Below the pieces are notes generated by a model. The model worked only from the letters and a program-made list of their open reading frames with translations, was not told where the DNA came from and did not search any database. Below are positions 8,491 through 18,289 of a stretch of 64,000 nt of DNA, in pieces. The stretch spans positions 558,001 through 622,000 of the forward strand of contig OZ244909.1 in the NCBI GenBank assembly GCA_965221725.1, written 5' to 3'. The translations under genes and the position numbers were made by a program. The number at the start of each line of letters is the position of its first letter. The stretch's first letter is position 1. Source of the stretch: HK1 sp965221725. Lineage in GTDB: Bacteria > Pseudomonadota > Gammaproteobacteria > HK1.

Positions 8491-11400
8491 TCACCAGCGC
8501 ACGGTCGCCTCGACGCCGACGGTGTGCGCGGGCGGTTCGGTGTCCTCTTCGCGGCGGATGGCCTTGACGCCGACGGTGAGGTCGGGGGCGGCGGGGGCGG
8601 CGGGCGTGAGTCGCCAGCCGAGGGTGGTCTCGCGGGTGTCGGGGCTGAGCCCGAGTCCGGCGTGGGGGCTCGCGGTGAAGCGTCCGCCGAGGGCGGAGAA
8701 GCCCCAGGCGCCTTCGAGCGTCCAGCGTGCGGTGGCGGTGCTCTCGGTGCGGTCTGCGAGCGGGTCGGGGGCGAAGAGCGCGTCGAGTCCGCCCTCGGCC
8801 CGGTCGCCGACGTCCTGACGGAGCGTGAGCGACGGCCCGCGCGCGCTCTCCGGGCGGGGGTCGAAGGTGAGCGCGGCGGCGAGGCCGCGGTCGGTGAAGT
8901 CGTCGTCGTCGTGGGCGATGAGGGTGCGGCCCGAGACATCGAGGGTGAGGCCCAAGGTCGGGGCACTCCAGGCGAGCCCGCCGCCGAGCTCGACCCCGAG
9001 GCCGGTCTCGGCATCGCCCCCGTCGTGGCGCACCCCCGCTTCGAGGGTCGGCGTGAGCTGGCCGTCGCCGTCGAGGGCGAGGCGGTAGCGCCCCTCCACG
9101 CCGAGCCGGAGCCGGGTCACGTCGGAGCGTGATGCCGCGAGGTCGCGGGTGCGCTCCGAGGCGGTGCGGGTCCACAGCGCGTCGGCGGTGAGCGCAAGGG
9201 CGGGGCCGCTGCCTTCTGGGGGTGGGGTCAGCACGGTGCCCCGCAGCCCGGCCGCGGCCAGGGTCCAGTCGGTGTCGGCGCGGTAGCGCGCACCTAGCGT
9301 CTTCAGCGTCACCTCGCCCGCGCCGTGGCCGGCCGCGCCCCAGAGCTTCAGATGCGGGGTGGCGTCGAGTGCCGCGTAGGGGATGGCGGCGGTGAGCTGC
9401 GCTTCGAGGTCGCCGTCGCCCGCGCGGACCGCGCAGTGCCCGCCCTCGGGGTCGGCACAGGAGCGGTCCTCGCCGGGGGTGGCATAGGTGCCCTCGGCCG
9501 TGCTCTGCGTCAGGGTGAGGCCGAAGAGCCAGTCGCCGCGGGCGTAGTCCGCCCCCAGCAGCGCCGTGGTCACGGTGCCGTCGAGGGTGATGGCGGTGCC
9601 GTCGCCGCGCTCGGTGCCGTCGAAGGTGCTCCGGCTCGCCCGGCCCCAGAACGCCGTGGTGCCGCCGGTGGCGTCCGGCACTCCGGTCAGCGTGAAGTGC
9701 GACCCGAGGAGAGCCTCCTCGGCGGTGAGGGTGCTGGGCTGCTCCTCCGGCCCGTCGAGGCCGAGGCCGTCGCCCGGCGGGTCGGCGACCTCGCCCGTAC
9801 CGGAGGTCGGACCGAAGGTGAGCGCCCGGCCCGCGAGCGTGCCCTGCATGCCGGGGGTGCGCTCCGCGCTGAGTCGTCCCGCGATGCCCTCGAGCGCCTG
9901 CTCGGCGACGGTGCGCCCGAAGCGCGCGAGATAGGCCGCCGGCAGCGGGTCCGAGTTGGTGATGGTGCCGACGCCCACGGCCTTCGTGATGACTGCGCCC
10001 TCCGCCCGCAACAGCACCGCCTCGAAGGTCTCCCCGTCATCGTCGTGCGCGTCGTTGTAGATGTACACCCAGCGGCGCTGCTCGGTCTGCCCCGGCGCGA
10101 ACGTCACGTCGTAGTAGGGGCGCGCGTAGTCGTAGTCCTGCCAGCGCGCCGACGGCGGGGTCGCGTTGCGGACGTCCATCCGCACCCGCACCGTCTGCTC
10201 CGAGGCGGGCGACAGTGTGATGGTGAACGGCATCGCCTCGCCTTCCTCGCCGCGCGCGTCGGATATCGACAGTCCGGGCAGGGTCGTGGCGTCGTCGTCC
10301 GACACCGTCACCATCGCCGAGGACGGGTCGCCCAGCCGGTAGCCCGCGCCCGCGGCGAGCCGGAGCGTCACCGGGCCGTCGGGCTCGTCGGTGGTGTCCT
10401 GAGCGGTCGGCACCGTGACGGTGGCGGTGGTCGCGGCGGCGGCGATGGTGAGCGTCTTCGCGCCCTCGTCGCCGGCGGCTACGAAGTCCGCGCCGTCGGC
10501 GTCGGCCACCGTGTAGTTCACCGCCAGGGCGGCGGTGGGCGCCGGGGCGACGGTCAGCGTGAACACCGCGGCCGTCCCCTCGGCGGTGACGCCCGGCGGA
10601 CCCGCCGCCACCGTCACCGCCGGCAGCGGGTCGTCGTCGTCGGTGATGGTGAAGCTCAAGCTCCCCGAGGCCGCGGCGCCGCCGTCGGCGTTGGTCTCGA
10701 CCGTCCCAATCGCCACCGTCACCGTCTCGCCCGCGCCCTCGTCGAGGCTGTCCGGCACCGCCGTCAGCGTCACCGTGGCCGTCGCCGGGGCGCCGTTGGC
10801 GCTGATGAACTTCACATGCGGGCTGACGTAGGTGTGCAGCGGGCCGCAGTAGACGCCCGGCGCCTCGGCGCACGCCGCCGTCCAGTCGTCCGTGCGCGTC
10901 GCCCCGCCGCCGAAGACGAGCGGCACGCGCAGCGACTCGTGCGCTTCGAGCGCCCGCCCCAGCGTCACCCTGAACTCCTTGGTCCCGCCCGCCTCGGCGA
11001 TGTCGCCCGCCGAGCCGGCGAGCGTCACCGTGGTCGCGTCGTTGTCCGCCACGGCCACTTCCGCCGCGGCCGGATCGCCCGGCGCGTAGCCGTCGCCCGA
11101 ACCCACCGTCACCGACACCGGTCCGGAGGGCTCGTCGGTGGTGTCCGCCACGGTCGCCACCATGATGTCGGCCGAGCTTTGCCCGGCCCGGATGACGGCC
11201 GTTTTCGCGCCCTCGCTGTCGGCGGCCACGAAGTCCGCGTTCGCGGCGTCCGCCACCGTGTAGCTCACCGTCAGGTCCGCCGCCGGCGCCGGGCGGGCGG
11301 TCAGCGTGAAGGCGAGCGTCCCGCCTTCCGTGATCGGCTCGGCCGTGGAGGCCGTCACCGTCACCCGGGGTACGTCCGGCGGCGGCGCCGGGGGCTGTCG

Positions 11401-14400
11401 GCCGGGGCAGGCCTCGAGGCGCTCGAGCTCGACGCGCACCGGGCGCCAGCCCCGCCAGATGGCCTCGCTCGCACGGGCCTCGGCCGCCGTGTAGGGCGTG
11501 AGCGTCGCGTGCGTCTCGGCCCCGAAGGCGATGAGCACCCGCCGCCAGTTCTCGCCGAAGTGGCGGTCGGCGCGGTTGCGGTTGCTTGCGTAGTAGCCGC
11601 GCACCGTGGCGACGAGGCCCGCCGCCGTCGGGGCGCAGGTGGCCGGCGCGGCGTCGTTGTCGTTCACCGTCACGGCGGCGGTGAACGCGCCGCCCAGCGT
11701 GTAGCCTGTGCCCGCGCCCAGGGTCACGCGGATCGGGCCGCTCGGCTCGGCCACGCTGTCCGCCCGGGTCGCGATGGTGAAGGTCCGGGAGGTCTGGCCG
11801 CTCGGGAAGGTCCAAGTGCCGGCCCCCTCGTTCCCGGCCGCCAGGAAATCGGCGCCCGGCGCGTCCGCGACAGTCCGGTTGACGGTCAGGTTCGAGGTGG
11901 GCGGGGAATCGGCCGTCACCGTGAAGCTGGCCGCAGTCCCCTCCGTCACCGCCGAGCCGCCGCGGATGGTCAGCACCGGGTTGGCGTTGGCGGCGCTTAT
12001 CGCGATGGTGAAGGTGTCGGAGACTGAGCCGCCGTTGCCGTCGCTCGCGGTCACCGTCACCGCCGGCGCGCCCACCGCCGCGGGTGTGCCGGTGAAGGTG
12101 CGGGTGGCGGGGTTGAAGCTGAGCCAGGCGGGCCGCCCCGTGGCGGAGTAGATCAGCGGATCGCGGTCGGCGTCGTTGAAAGTGTTGGCCGGGAAGGTGT
12201 AGCTGAAGGGCGCGCCCACCCGGGCGTTCTGGTCCGGGATGGGGGTGGCGACCGTGGGTGCCGTGTTCTTTTGGACCGCCGGCGGCGGCGGGGTGCCGCT
12301 TTCGTCATCGTTGACGACCAGGTTCAGGTCGGGGCCGCTGCCCGCCGTGTAGCCGCCGCCCTGGACGCTGTGGCTCAGCGTCGCCCGGTCATGGACGGCA
12401 TCGTTGTCCTGGGAGGCCGACACCGTGACGGTCTGAGGTTCATTCCAGTTGCCGCGGGTGAAGTCGAGGCTGACGGGGGAGGTGGTCACGTCGGGATTGT
12501 CGGAGGTGATCCACACGCTCACCCCCGCGCCCTCGGGGGGTTGGGCGCTCAACCGCACCCTGTAGCTGGCGGTGCCGCCCTCGGCCACCGTCAGGGATGT
12601 CGGGGACAGCACCGCCACGCCGAACAGGGGTCTCACACTCACTGGCGCCGATGGCCGGCCGTTCACGTCGCCGGCCACCGCCCGCACGCGGATGTTGTAG
12701 GTCAAGCCGTTGGTGAGGCCGGTGACCGTGTGGCTCCGGGTTGTTGCGTTGCTTTCGGGGATGTCTATCCAGCGGGTGCTCTCGAGAAGCTGGTACTGCC
12801 ACTTGGTGATTTCGTTGGAGGCGGGGGCGTTCCAACTCAAGACCACCCGGCCGTTGCCCGCCGTGGCGGTGAGGCCGGTGGGCGCCGCCGGCGCCGCGGC
12901 GGCCGGCGCGTCGTTGTCGGTCACCGTCACCACCACGTTGCCGGTCACCGAGCCGTAGCCGCCGCCGCTGGCGCTGTGGGTCAGCGTCGCGCTGTCGTTG
13001 GTGGTGTCGTTGTCCTCGCCCGCCGACACCGTCACCGTCCGCGCGGTGCTCCAGGTGGTCGTGGTGAAGGTCAGCGTGTTCTGGTTGCCGGGCGTGGCGG
13101 TGTTGGTGTCGAACGTCACCTCGCCGCTCGCGCCCGCGACCGTCACCGTCACCGGCCCCGTCGGCTGGGTCGCGAGCGCCACCGTGTAGGTGCCGCGGCC
13201 GCCCTCGGCCACCGTCAGCGAAGTCGGGTCGAGGACCAGGCCCGGCGTGTCGTTGTCGGTGACGGTCACCGCCACGCTGCCCGTGACCGAGCCGTAGCCG
13301 CCCCCGCTCGCGCTGTGGGTCAGCGTCGCGCTGTCGTTCGTCGTGTCGCCGTCGTTCCCCGCCGACACCGTCACCGTCTGCGGCGTGCTCCAGGTGGTGG
13401 TCGTGAAGCTCAGCGTGTTCTGGTTGCCGGGCGTGCTGGAGTTGGTGTCCACCGTCACTTCGCCGCTCGCCCCCGCGACCGTCACCGTCACGTTCCCCGT
13501 CGGCTCGGTCGCGAGCGCCACCGTGTACGTCCCGCTGTCTCCCTCGTCCACCGTCAGCGCCGTCGGGTTGAGCACCAGGCCCGGCGTGTCGTTGTCGGTC
13601 ACCGTCACCGTCACCGTCACGTTCCCGGTCAACGTGTCGAAGCCGCCGCCCGACGCGCTGTGCGTCAGCGTCGCCGTGTCCTCCGTCGTGTCGCCGTCGT
13701 CGGCCGCCGACACCGTCACCGTCTGAAACGTCGTCCAGGTGTTGGTCGTGAACGTCAGCGTGTTCTGGTTGCCCGGAGCCGAGGTGTCGGTGTCCACCGT
13801 GACATCGCTGTTGTCGCTCGCGATCGTCACCGTGACGTTCCCGCTGGGCATGCCCCAGAGCCGCACCCGGTAGCGGCCCGTCGCCTCCTCCAACACCGTC
13901 AGTGCGGTCAGCGTGGCCAGCGTCGCGGCCTCATTGAAGAGCAGGTTCGCGGTCGGCGTCGCGGTCGCCGTGTCCGATGCCGGGCCTGCCACCGTCCCCA
14001 CCAGGGCGCGTACCTGGAAGTCGTATGCCGTGCCGATGATCAAATCACCCACCGTGTAGACGGTGCCGCGCGGATCGCCGGGGATGTCTCGCCATTCCCC
14101 CCAGGTACTGGCGCTGCTCAACTTCCGGCGGTACTGCCACTTCGTGATCGCGTTGTTCGACGGGCGGGTCCAGCTCAGAGCGACGTTGTTGTCGGGCTGC
14201 CCCGTGGCCGTGAAGCCGGCGGGCTTGGCCGGTGGGGCGCTCGGCGTCGCGGTCACCGTCGCCGAAGCCGCGCCCAGCACCGTCCCGCCCGGCGCGGCCG
14301 TCGCGCGGACCTGGAAGTCGTACGCCGCGCCGTTCGTCAAACCCGCCACCGTGCCGCCGGTCGAGGCCGCGGTGGTGCCGCCCGCGAAGTCCGTCCAGCT

Positions 14401-17400
14401 CCCCCAGGCGCCGGCGCTGCTCAGCTTCCGGCGGTGCTGGTACTTCGCGATGTCGCTGTTCGACGGGTCGCTCCAGCTCAGCGTGACCTGGCCGCCGCCC
14501 GGGCCCGCCGCCGCCGCGAAGCCGGTCGGCGCCGCCGGGGCCGCCACCGGCGTCGCCCGGACGATGGCCGACGGCGCGCCGAGGAGGCTCCCGTTGCGCG
14601 CGCGCATCTGGAAGTCCAGAACCTCGGTGAAGTCGCTCGTGAAGGTGGTGATATTGGCGCCGCCGGCCATGTTCGCCCACCCGAACCAGCCGCCGCCCGG
14701 GCGGCGGACCCGGTACTGGTAGCCCGTGACCGTGCCGGACGGAGGGGTCCAGCTCAGCGTGATCTGCCCGCCGCCCGGGCCCGCCGCCGCCGTGAAGCCG
14801 GTCGGCGCGGCGGGCGCGGCGGCGGCGTCGGTGATGCGGAAGTCCGCCAGGCTGTCGGCGCCGGACGCGCCGCCGCCAAGGCCGGTGCCCGAATTCGCGT
14901 TCAGCGTGCCGAGGCCGATCACCACCGTCTCGCCGCCCGACTCCGTGGTGCCGTCCGTCGCCGCCGTCAGCGTCAGCGTGACCGTCGTCGCCGTCGTCCC
15001 CGTGCTCGGGCCGGTGAAGGTCACCGCCGCGTTCCCGGAGTCCAGGTTCGCGCAGGCCACCCCGGTCGGCAGGGTCGTCGGGCAGGCCGTCGTGTAGTCC
15101 GCGCCCCGCGTCGCGGCGCCGCCGAAGGTGAGCGGCACCGGCAGCGCCTCGCCGCTCACGAGGCCGCGGCCCAGGGTGACGGTGAAGGTCTTCGTCCCGC
15201 CCTCCGCGACATCCCCGGCGGCGCCCGCCAGGGCCACCGTCGTCGGGTCGTTGTCCGCCACCGTGACGGTGGCCGCCGTGCCGCTGAGGTTGCGGTAGCT
15301 GCCGTCCCGGGAGGATGTGCTGTAGGCGACGGACAGTTCCCGGCCGAGCGGGCTGTCCGTGCTGTCGTCGGTGGCGCGCATCGTCACCGTCTGCGCCGAG
15401 TTCCAGGTCGAGGCGAGGAAAGCGAGCAGCGCGCTGCCGCCGAACGCGCCGCCGCCCGGGCCGGCGAGCTCCAGCCCGGCGGGGGCGGTGACGGTGACCG
15501 CGACGTTGTCCGACGGCCGGGTGCGCAGCGCCACCGTGAAGGTGGCCGTGTCCGAGGCGTCGCCCTCGGTGACGGCCTGGTCCGTCGGCTGCGCCGCGGC
15601 CACGCCGGGCGTCGCGGCCGCCGGCGTCGCCGTCGCCTCGGACGAGGCCGCGCCCTCGAGCGTCCCGTCCAGGGCGCGGACCTGGAAGCCGTAGGCCGTG
15701 CCGTTCGTCAGGCCCGTGACCGTGTGCGTGGTGGTGGCGGCGGTGCTGCTGGCGATGGCCGTCCAGCTTCCCCAGCTGCCGGTGTCCGGCGGGGTGCGCT
15801 GGCGGAACTGGTAGCCGCTGATGGCGGCGTCGGACGGGTCGTCCCAGCTCAGGACCACTTGGCCGTCGCCCGCCGCGGCGGCGAAGCCCGCGGGCGCCAG
15901 CGGCGGGTCGTCGTCCTCGATGGTCAGCGTGTGCGTGGTCCGGGCGCCGAGGTCGTAGCCGGCGCCGTCGGCCAGGGTCAGGATGACCGTCTCGTCGCCC
16001 TCGCGCAGCGCGTCCTGGACGATGGAGATGGGGATGAACGCCCCGGTCGTGCCCGCGGACACGGCCACGCTGTCGCTGGCCGCCGCCGTGAAGTCCCCGT
16101 CCGAACCCCGGGTCGCGGTGCCGGTCACCGTGTAGGCCACCGTGAGCCCCGCCGACGGGGCCGGGTTGATACTGATGGGAATGGACGCCGAAATGTTCTC
16201 GGGAGTTGCTCCCACGGAGGATGTGAACTGCGCCGACGGCGCCATCGGCGTGGCGCTCACCGTGTCCGAGGCCGCGCCGGTCAGCGTCCCGGCCACGGCG
16301 CGGATCTGGAAGCTGTACTCCGTGCCGTTGGCCAAGCCGCCGGACAGGATTATTGACGTGGTGTCGGCTCTGGAGTTGGGGGAATCCGTCCACTCCCCCC
16401 AGGTCACCGGATCGCCCGTCCCCCGGCGGTACTGGTACTTCGTGATGGCGCTGTTCGACGGGTCGTCCCAACTCAGCCGGACAAGGCGGTCGCCCGCCTC
16501 GGCCGCGAGGCCCGTCGGCTTGGCGGGCGGCGGCGTCCTCGGCGTGGCGGACACGATGTCCGACAAGGCGCCGGGCAGGCTCACGGCCACGGCGCGGATC
16601 TGGAATTCGTAGGCGGTGCCGTTGGTCAGGCCCGAGCTAATGAAAATGAAATCGGGGACGGTTGCGGCAGGGAGTTGGCTCCAGACCGGCGGCCAGCTGC
16701 CGCCGCTTGCCCGGTAGCGCCACTGCCAATGGGTGATGCGGCTGTCTTTGGGGTCGTCCCAGCTCAGGGTCACCTCGCCGTCGCCCGGCGTGGCGGTCAG
16801 GCCCGCCGGCTTGAGCGGCGGGGGGTAGGCCGCCGGCGTGGCGGTGGCGGCGTCCGAGGCGGCGCCGCGCAGCGCCCCGGCGCGGGCGCGGACGCGGAAG
16901 CCGTACTGCGTGCCGTTGATGAGGCCGGAGATGCGGGCGCTGGAGGCGGCGCCCCCGGCCCCGGGGTTGAAGTTGCGCCAGCCGCCCCAGGCGCCCGGGG
17001 TGCCGCGCCAGGAGTCGTACTGCCACGAGGTGACGCGGCTGTCGCCCGGGTTGGTCCAGCGCAGCGTCACCTGGCCGCTGCCCGGGCCCGGCGCGGCCGT
17101 CAGGCCCGTCGGCTTGGCGGGCGGCGGGGCCATCGGCGTGGCGGTCGCGCTGGCCGATGAGGGGCTGAAGACACTCCCGGCTTTGGCGAAGATCTGGAAG
17201 GTGTATTCCGTGCCGTCGGTCAGGCCCGTCACCGTGTGGCTGGTGGTGTCGGCATCGCTTCCGGGAATAGGAAAAGTATTCCATGCGCTGCCTGAGCGGA
17301 TTCGGTAATCGTAGGAGGTGATGGTGTCGTCGCCCGGATCGGTCCAGTTCAGGTCAACCTCGCCGCTCGCATCGCCCGTCGTGGCCGTCAAACCCGTCGG

Positions 17401-18210
17401 CCTGGCCGGTGGGCGGATCGGTGTCCCGCTCACCGGGTCCGATGCGGTGCCCTCTACCGTCCCGGCCACCGCGCGGATCTCGAAGCTGTACTCGGTGCCG
17501 TTCGTGAGGCCGGTGATGACGCGGGTGAGAGTGGCGTCAGTAAAGGAGCCCGCGAAGTTCGTCCAGCTCCCCCAGCTCAGGGGATCGCCCGTCCCCTGGC
17601 GGTACTGCCACCCGGTGATGTCGCTGTTGTTCGGGTTGGTCCATCTCAGGGTGACCACCCGGTTGCCCGCCGTCGCCGTCAGACCCGTCGGCTTCGCCGG
17701 CGCGGTCTGCGCCTCGGCGGCCGGGGCGGGGCCGAACAGCAGCGGCAGGGCGAGCAGGGCGGCGGCGAGGGCGCGGCGGAGGCCCGCCAAGGGGCCGGCC
17801 GCGGCGCGGGCGGGATGATGGAGGCCCGGCATGCGGGCCGCGGTGGAACGGGCGGGACTGTCAGGAGAGGGTGGGGTCCGAAGCGGGTCCGGGCGGCGGC
17901 GGGAGAGAGGTTCAGGCGCAGGGGCCGGCGGACGAGAGCGGCCCCGGCTGCCGGGTCCCAACGCCGGTTCCGCGGGGAGGCCAGCGAGGGGGCGCCCGCC
18001 CCGGCCGGCGGCGCCGGAGCGGGCGCTCCGAAGGCCGTCACATGGCGGGGCGCCCGAACGGCCCCGGCGGCCCCTCAGGCCGCGCATTTCGGGGGGGGGG
18101 GGGGGGGGGGGGGGTGAGGCGACGACGCGGGCGGAAGGCCGGACGGGCGCGGCAGGCCGCGCAGGCGGCAATGTTCCTGAAAGAGCCTTAATAGCTTTTA
18201 GTCCCGACAT
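8491..18210 (-). CDS. Giant FnIII/Calx-beta autotransporter, about 3,240 residues
   Basis: A secreted, outer-membrane-anchored surface protein, probably an adhesin. In order: a Pro/Arg-rich leader; a signal peptide at ~127-168 (LRRALAAALLALPLLF, cleavage near AAEAQ); five fibronectin III repeats (PAKPTGLTA type, ~170-660); Calx-beta and FnIII modules (~660-1420, FnIII total about ten); tandem Calx-beta-like repeats of ~110 residues (~1440-1770), very similar in DNA (about 12900-13900); a cadherin/Ig-like module (~1980-2077); a Cys-bounded 78-residue segment (~2190-2268); more Calx-beta domains; then a linker and a beta-barrel of ~400 residues ending in Trp, as in type V autotransporters. ATG 18210 has GAGGAG ten bases upstream. 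The alternative start ATG 17832 sits directly before the signal peptide but lacks a ribosome site. Between the two lies the poly-G24 tract, so expression may be phase-variable. Confidence 0.88.
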   Translation of the reverse strand: MSGLKAIKALSGTLPPARPAAPVRPSARVVASPPPPPPPPEMRGLRGRRGRSGAPPCDGLRSARSGAAGRGGRPLAGLPAEPALGPGSRGRSRPPAPAPEPLSRRRPDPLRTPPSPDSPARSTAARMPGLHHPARAAAGPLAGLRRALAAALLALPLLFGPAPAAEAQTAPAKPTGLTATAGNRVVTLRWTNPNNSDITGWQYRQGTGDPLSWGSWTNFAGSFTDATLTRVITGLTNGTEYSFEIRAVAGTVEGTASDPVSGTPIRPPARPTGLTATTGDASGEVDLNWTDPGDDTITSYDYRIRSGSAWNTFPIPGSDADTTSHTVTGLTDGTEYTFQIFAKAGSVFSPSSASATATPMAPPPAKPTGLTAAPGPGSGQVTLRWTNPGDSRVTSWQYDSWRGTPGAWGGWRNFNPGAGGAASSARISGLINGTQYGFRVRARAGALRGAASDAATATPAAYPPPLKPAGLTATPGDGEVTLSWDDPKDSRITHWQWRYRASGGSWPPVWSQLPAATVPDFIFISSGLTNGTAYEFQIRAVAVSLPGALSDIVSATPRTPPPAKPTGLAAEAGDRLVRLSWDDPSNSAITKYQYRRGTGDPVTWGEWTDSPNSRADTTSIILSGGLANGTEYSFQIRAVAGTLTGAASDTVSATPMAPSAQFTSSVGATPENISASIPISINPAPSAGLTVAYTVTGTATRGSDGDFTAAASDSVAVSAGTTGAFIPISIVQDALREGDETVILTLADGAGYDLGARTTHTLTIEDDDPPLAPAGFAAAAGDGQVVLSWDDPSDAAISGYQFRQRTPPDTGSWGSWTAIASSTAATTTHTVTGLTNGTAYGFQVRALDGTLEGAASSEATATPAAATPGVAAAQPTDQAVTEGDASDTATFTVALRTRPSDNVAVTVTAPAGLELAGPGGGAFGGSALLAFLASTWNSAQTVTMRATDDSTDSPLGRELSVAYSTSSRDGSYRNLSGTAATVTVADNDPTTVALAGAAGDVAEGGTKTFTVTLGRGLVSGEALPVPLTFGGAATRGADYTTACPTTLPTGVACANLDSGNAAVTFTGPSTGTTATTVTLTLTAATDGTTESGGETVVIGLGTLNANSGTGLGGGASGADSLADFRITDAAAAPAAPTGFTAAAGPGGGQITLSWTPPSGTVTGYQYRVRRPGGGWFGWANMAGGANITTFTSDFTEVLDFQMRARNGSLLGAPSAIVRATPVAAPAAPTGFAAAAGPGGGQVTLSWSDPSNSDIAKYQHRRKLSSAGAWGSWTDFAGGTTAASTGGTVAGLTNGAAYDFQVRATAAPGGTVLGAASATVTATPSAPPAKPAGFTATGQPDNNVALSWTRPSNNAITKWQYRRKLSSASTWGEWRDIPGDPRGTVYTVGDLIIGTAYDFQVRALVGTVAGPASDTATATPTANLLFNEAATLATLTALTVLEEATGRYRVRLWGMPSGNVTVTIASDNSDVTVDTDTSAPGNQNTLTFTTNTWTTFQTVTVSAADDGDTTEDTATLTHSASGGGFDTLTGNVTVTVTVTDNDTPGLVLNPTALTVDEGDSGTYTVALATEPTGNVTVTVAGASGEVTVDTNSSTPGNQNTLSFTTTTWSTPQTVTVSAGNDGDTTNDSATLTHSASGGGYGSVTGSVAVTVTDNDTPGLVLDPTSLTVAEGGRGTYTVALATQPTGPVTVTVAGASGEVTFDTNTATPGNQNTLTFTTTTWSTARTVTVSAGEDNDTTNDSATLTHSASGGGYGSVTGNVVVTVTDNDAPAAAAPAAPTGLTATAGNGRVVLSWNAPASNEITKWQYQLLESTRWIDIPESNATTRSHTVTGLTNGLTYNIRVRAVAGDVNGRPSAPVSVRPLFGVAVLSPTSLTVAEGGTASYRVRLSAQPPEGAGVSVWITSDNPDVTTSPVSLDFTRGNWNEPQTVTVSASQDNDAVHDRATLSHSVQGGGYTAGSGPDLNLVVNDDESGTPPPPAVQKNTAPTVATPIPDQNARVGAPFSYTFPANTFNDADRDPLIYSATGRPAWLSFNPATRTFTGTPAAVGAPAVTVTASDGNGGSVSDTFTIAISAANANPVLTIRGGSAVTEGTAASFTVTADSPPTSNLTVNRTVADAPGADFLAAGNEGAGTWTFPSGQTSRTFTIATRADSVAEPSGPIRVTLGAGTGYTLGGAFTAAVTVNDNDAAPATCAPTAAGLVATVRGYYASNRNRADRHFGENWRRVLIAFGAETHATLTPYTAAEARASEAIWRGWRPVRVELERLEACPGRQPPAPPPDVPRVTVTASTAEPITEGGTLAFTLTARPAPAADLTVSYTVADAANADFVAADSEGAKTAVIRAGQSSADIMVATVADTTDEPSGPVSVTVGSGDGYAPGDPAAAEVAVADNDATTVTLAGSAGDIAEAGGTKEFRVTLGRALEAHESLRVPLVFGGGATRTDDWTAACAEAPGVYCGPLHTYVSPHVKFISANGAPATATVTLTAVPDSLDEGAGETVTVAIGTVETNADGGAAASGSLSFTITDDDDPLPAVTVAAGPPGVTAEGTAAVFTLTVAPAPTAALAVNYTVADADGADFVAAGDEGAKTLTIAAAATTATVTVPTAQDTTDEPDGPVTLRLAAGAGYRLGDPSSAMVTVSDDDATTLPGLSISDARGEEGEAMPFTITLSPASEQTVRVRMDVRNATPPSARWQDYDYARPYYDVTFAPGQTEQRRWVYIYNDAHDDDGETFEAVLLRAEGAVITKAVGVGTITNSDPLPAAYLARFGRTVAEQALEGIAGRLSAERTPGMQGTLAGRALTFGPTSGTGEVADPPGDGLGLDGPEEQPSTLTAEEALLGSHFTLTGVPDATGGTTAFWGRASRSTFDGTERGDGTAITLDGTVTTALLGADYARGDWLFGLTLTQSTAEGTYATPGEDRSCADPEGGHCAVRAGDGDLEAQLTAAIPYAALDATPHLKLWGAAGHGAGEVTLKTLGARYRADTDWTLAAAGLRGTVLTPPPEGSGPALALTADALWTRTASERTRDLAASRSDVTRLRLGVEGRYRLALDGDGQLTPTLEAGVRHDGGDAETGLGVELGGGLAWSAPTLGLTLDVSGRTLIAHDDDDFTDRGLAAALTFDPRPESARGPSLTLRQDVGDRAEGGLDALFAPDPLADRTESTATARWTLEGAWGFSALGGRFTASPHAGLGLSPDTRETTLGWRLTPAAPAAPDLTVGVKAIRREEDTEPPAHTVGVEATVRW
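12900..13900 (-). repeat. Tandem ~330 bp repeats inside the giant autotransporter
   Basis: Three consecutive modules, each with LTVxEGxxGTYTVALAT, GNQNTLTFTTxTW, DSATLTHSASGGGY and TVTDND, are nearly identical in DNA. They encode Calx-beta-like beta-sandwich domains. Such repeats can recombine and change the number of modules; short-read assemblies may also collapse them. Confidence 0.8.
18091..18114. repeat. Poly-G tract of 24 (poly-C on the coding strand)
   Basis: Twenty-four consecutive G on the plus strand. On the coding strand of the giant autotransporter this is 24 C, read as eight Pro codons about 35 codons after ATG 18210 and ahead of the signal peptide. Homopolymers of this length slip readily in replication. 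Gain or loss of one base would put the leader out of frame with the signal peptide. Confidence 0.9.
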
Positions 18211-18289
18211 CGCCGCCGATCTCCTCACCGAGCTTTCAATCAGGGATGATAGCCTACCAAAAAACGAGCCCGCGCAGGGAGCGGCAAGG

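Noticed and set aside
9325..12027. A 900-codon plus-strand open frame
   Set aside because: It is antisense to the giant autotransporter. The translation is Arg/Gly/His-rich without domains, as expected opposite GC-rich repeat DNA.
12271..16356. A 1,361-codon plus-strand open frame
   Set aside because: Same reason: opposite strand of the FnIII/Calx-beta repeats, with repetitive Arg/Val-rich translation.
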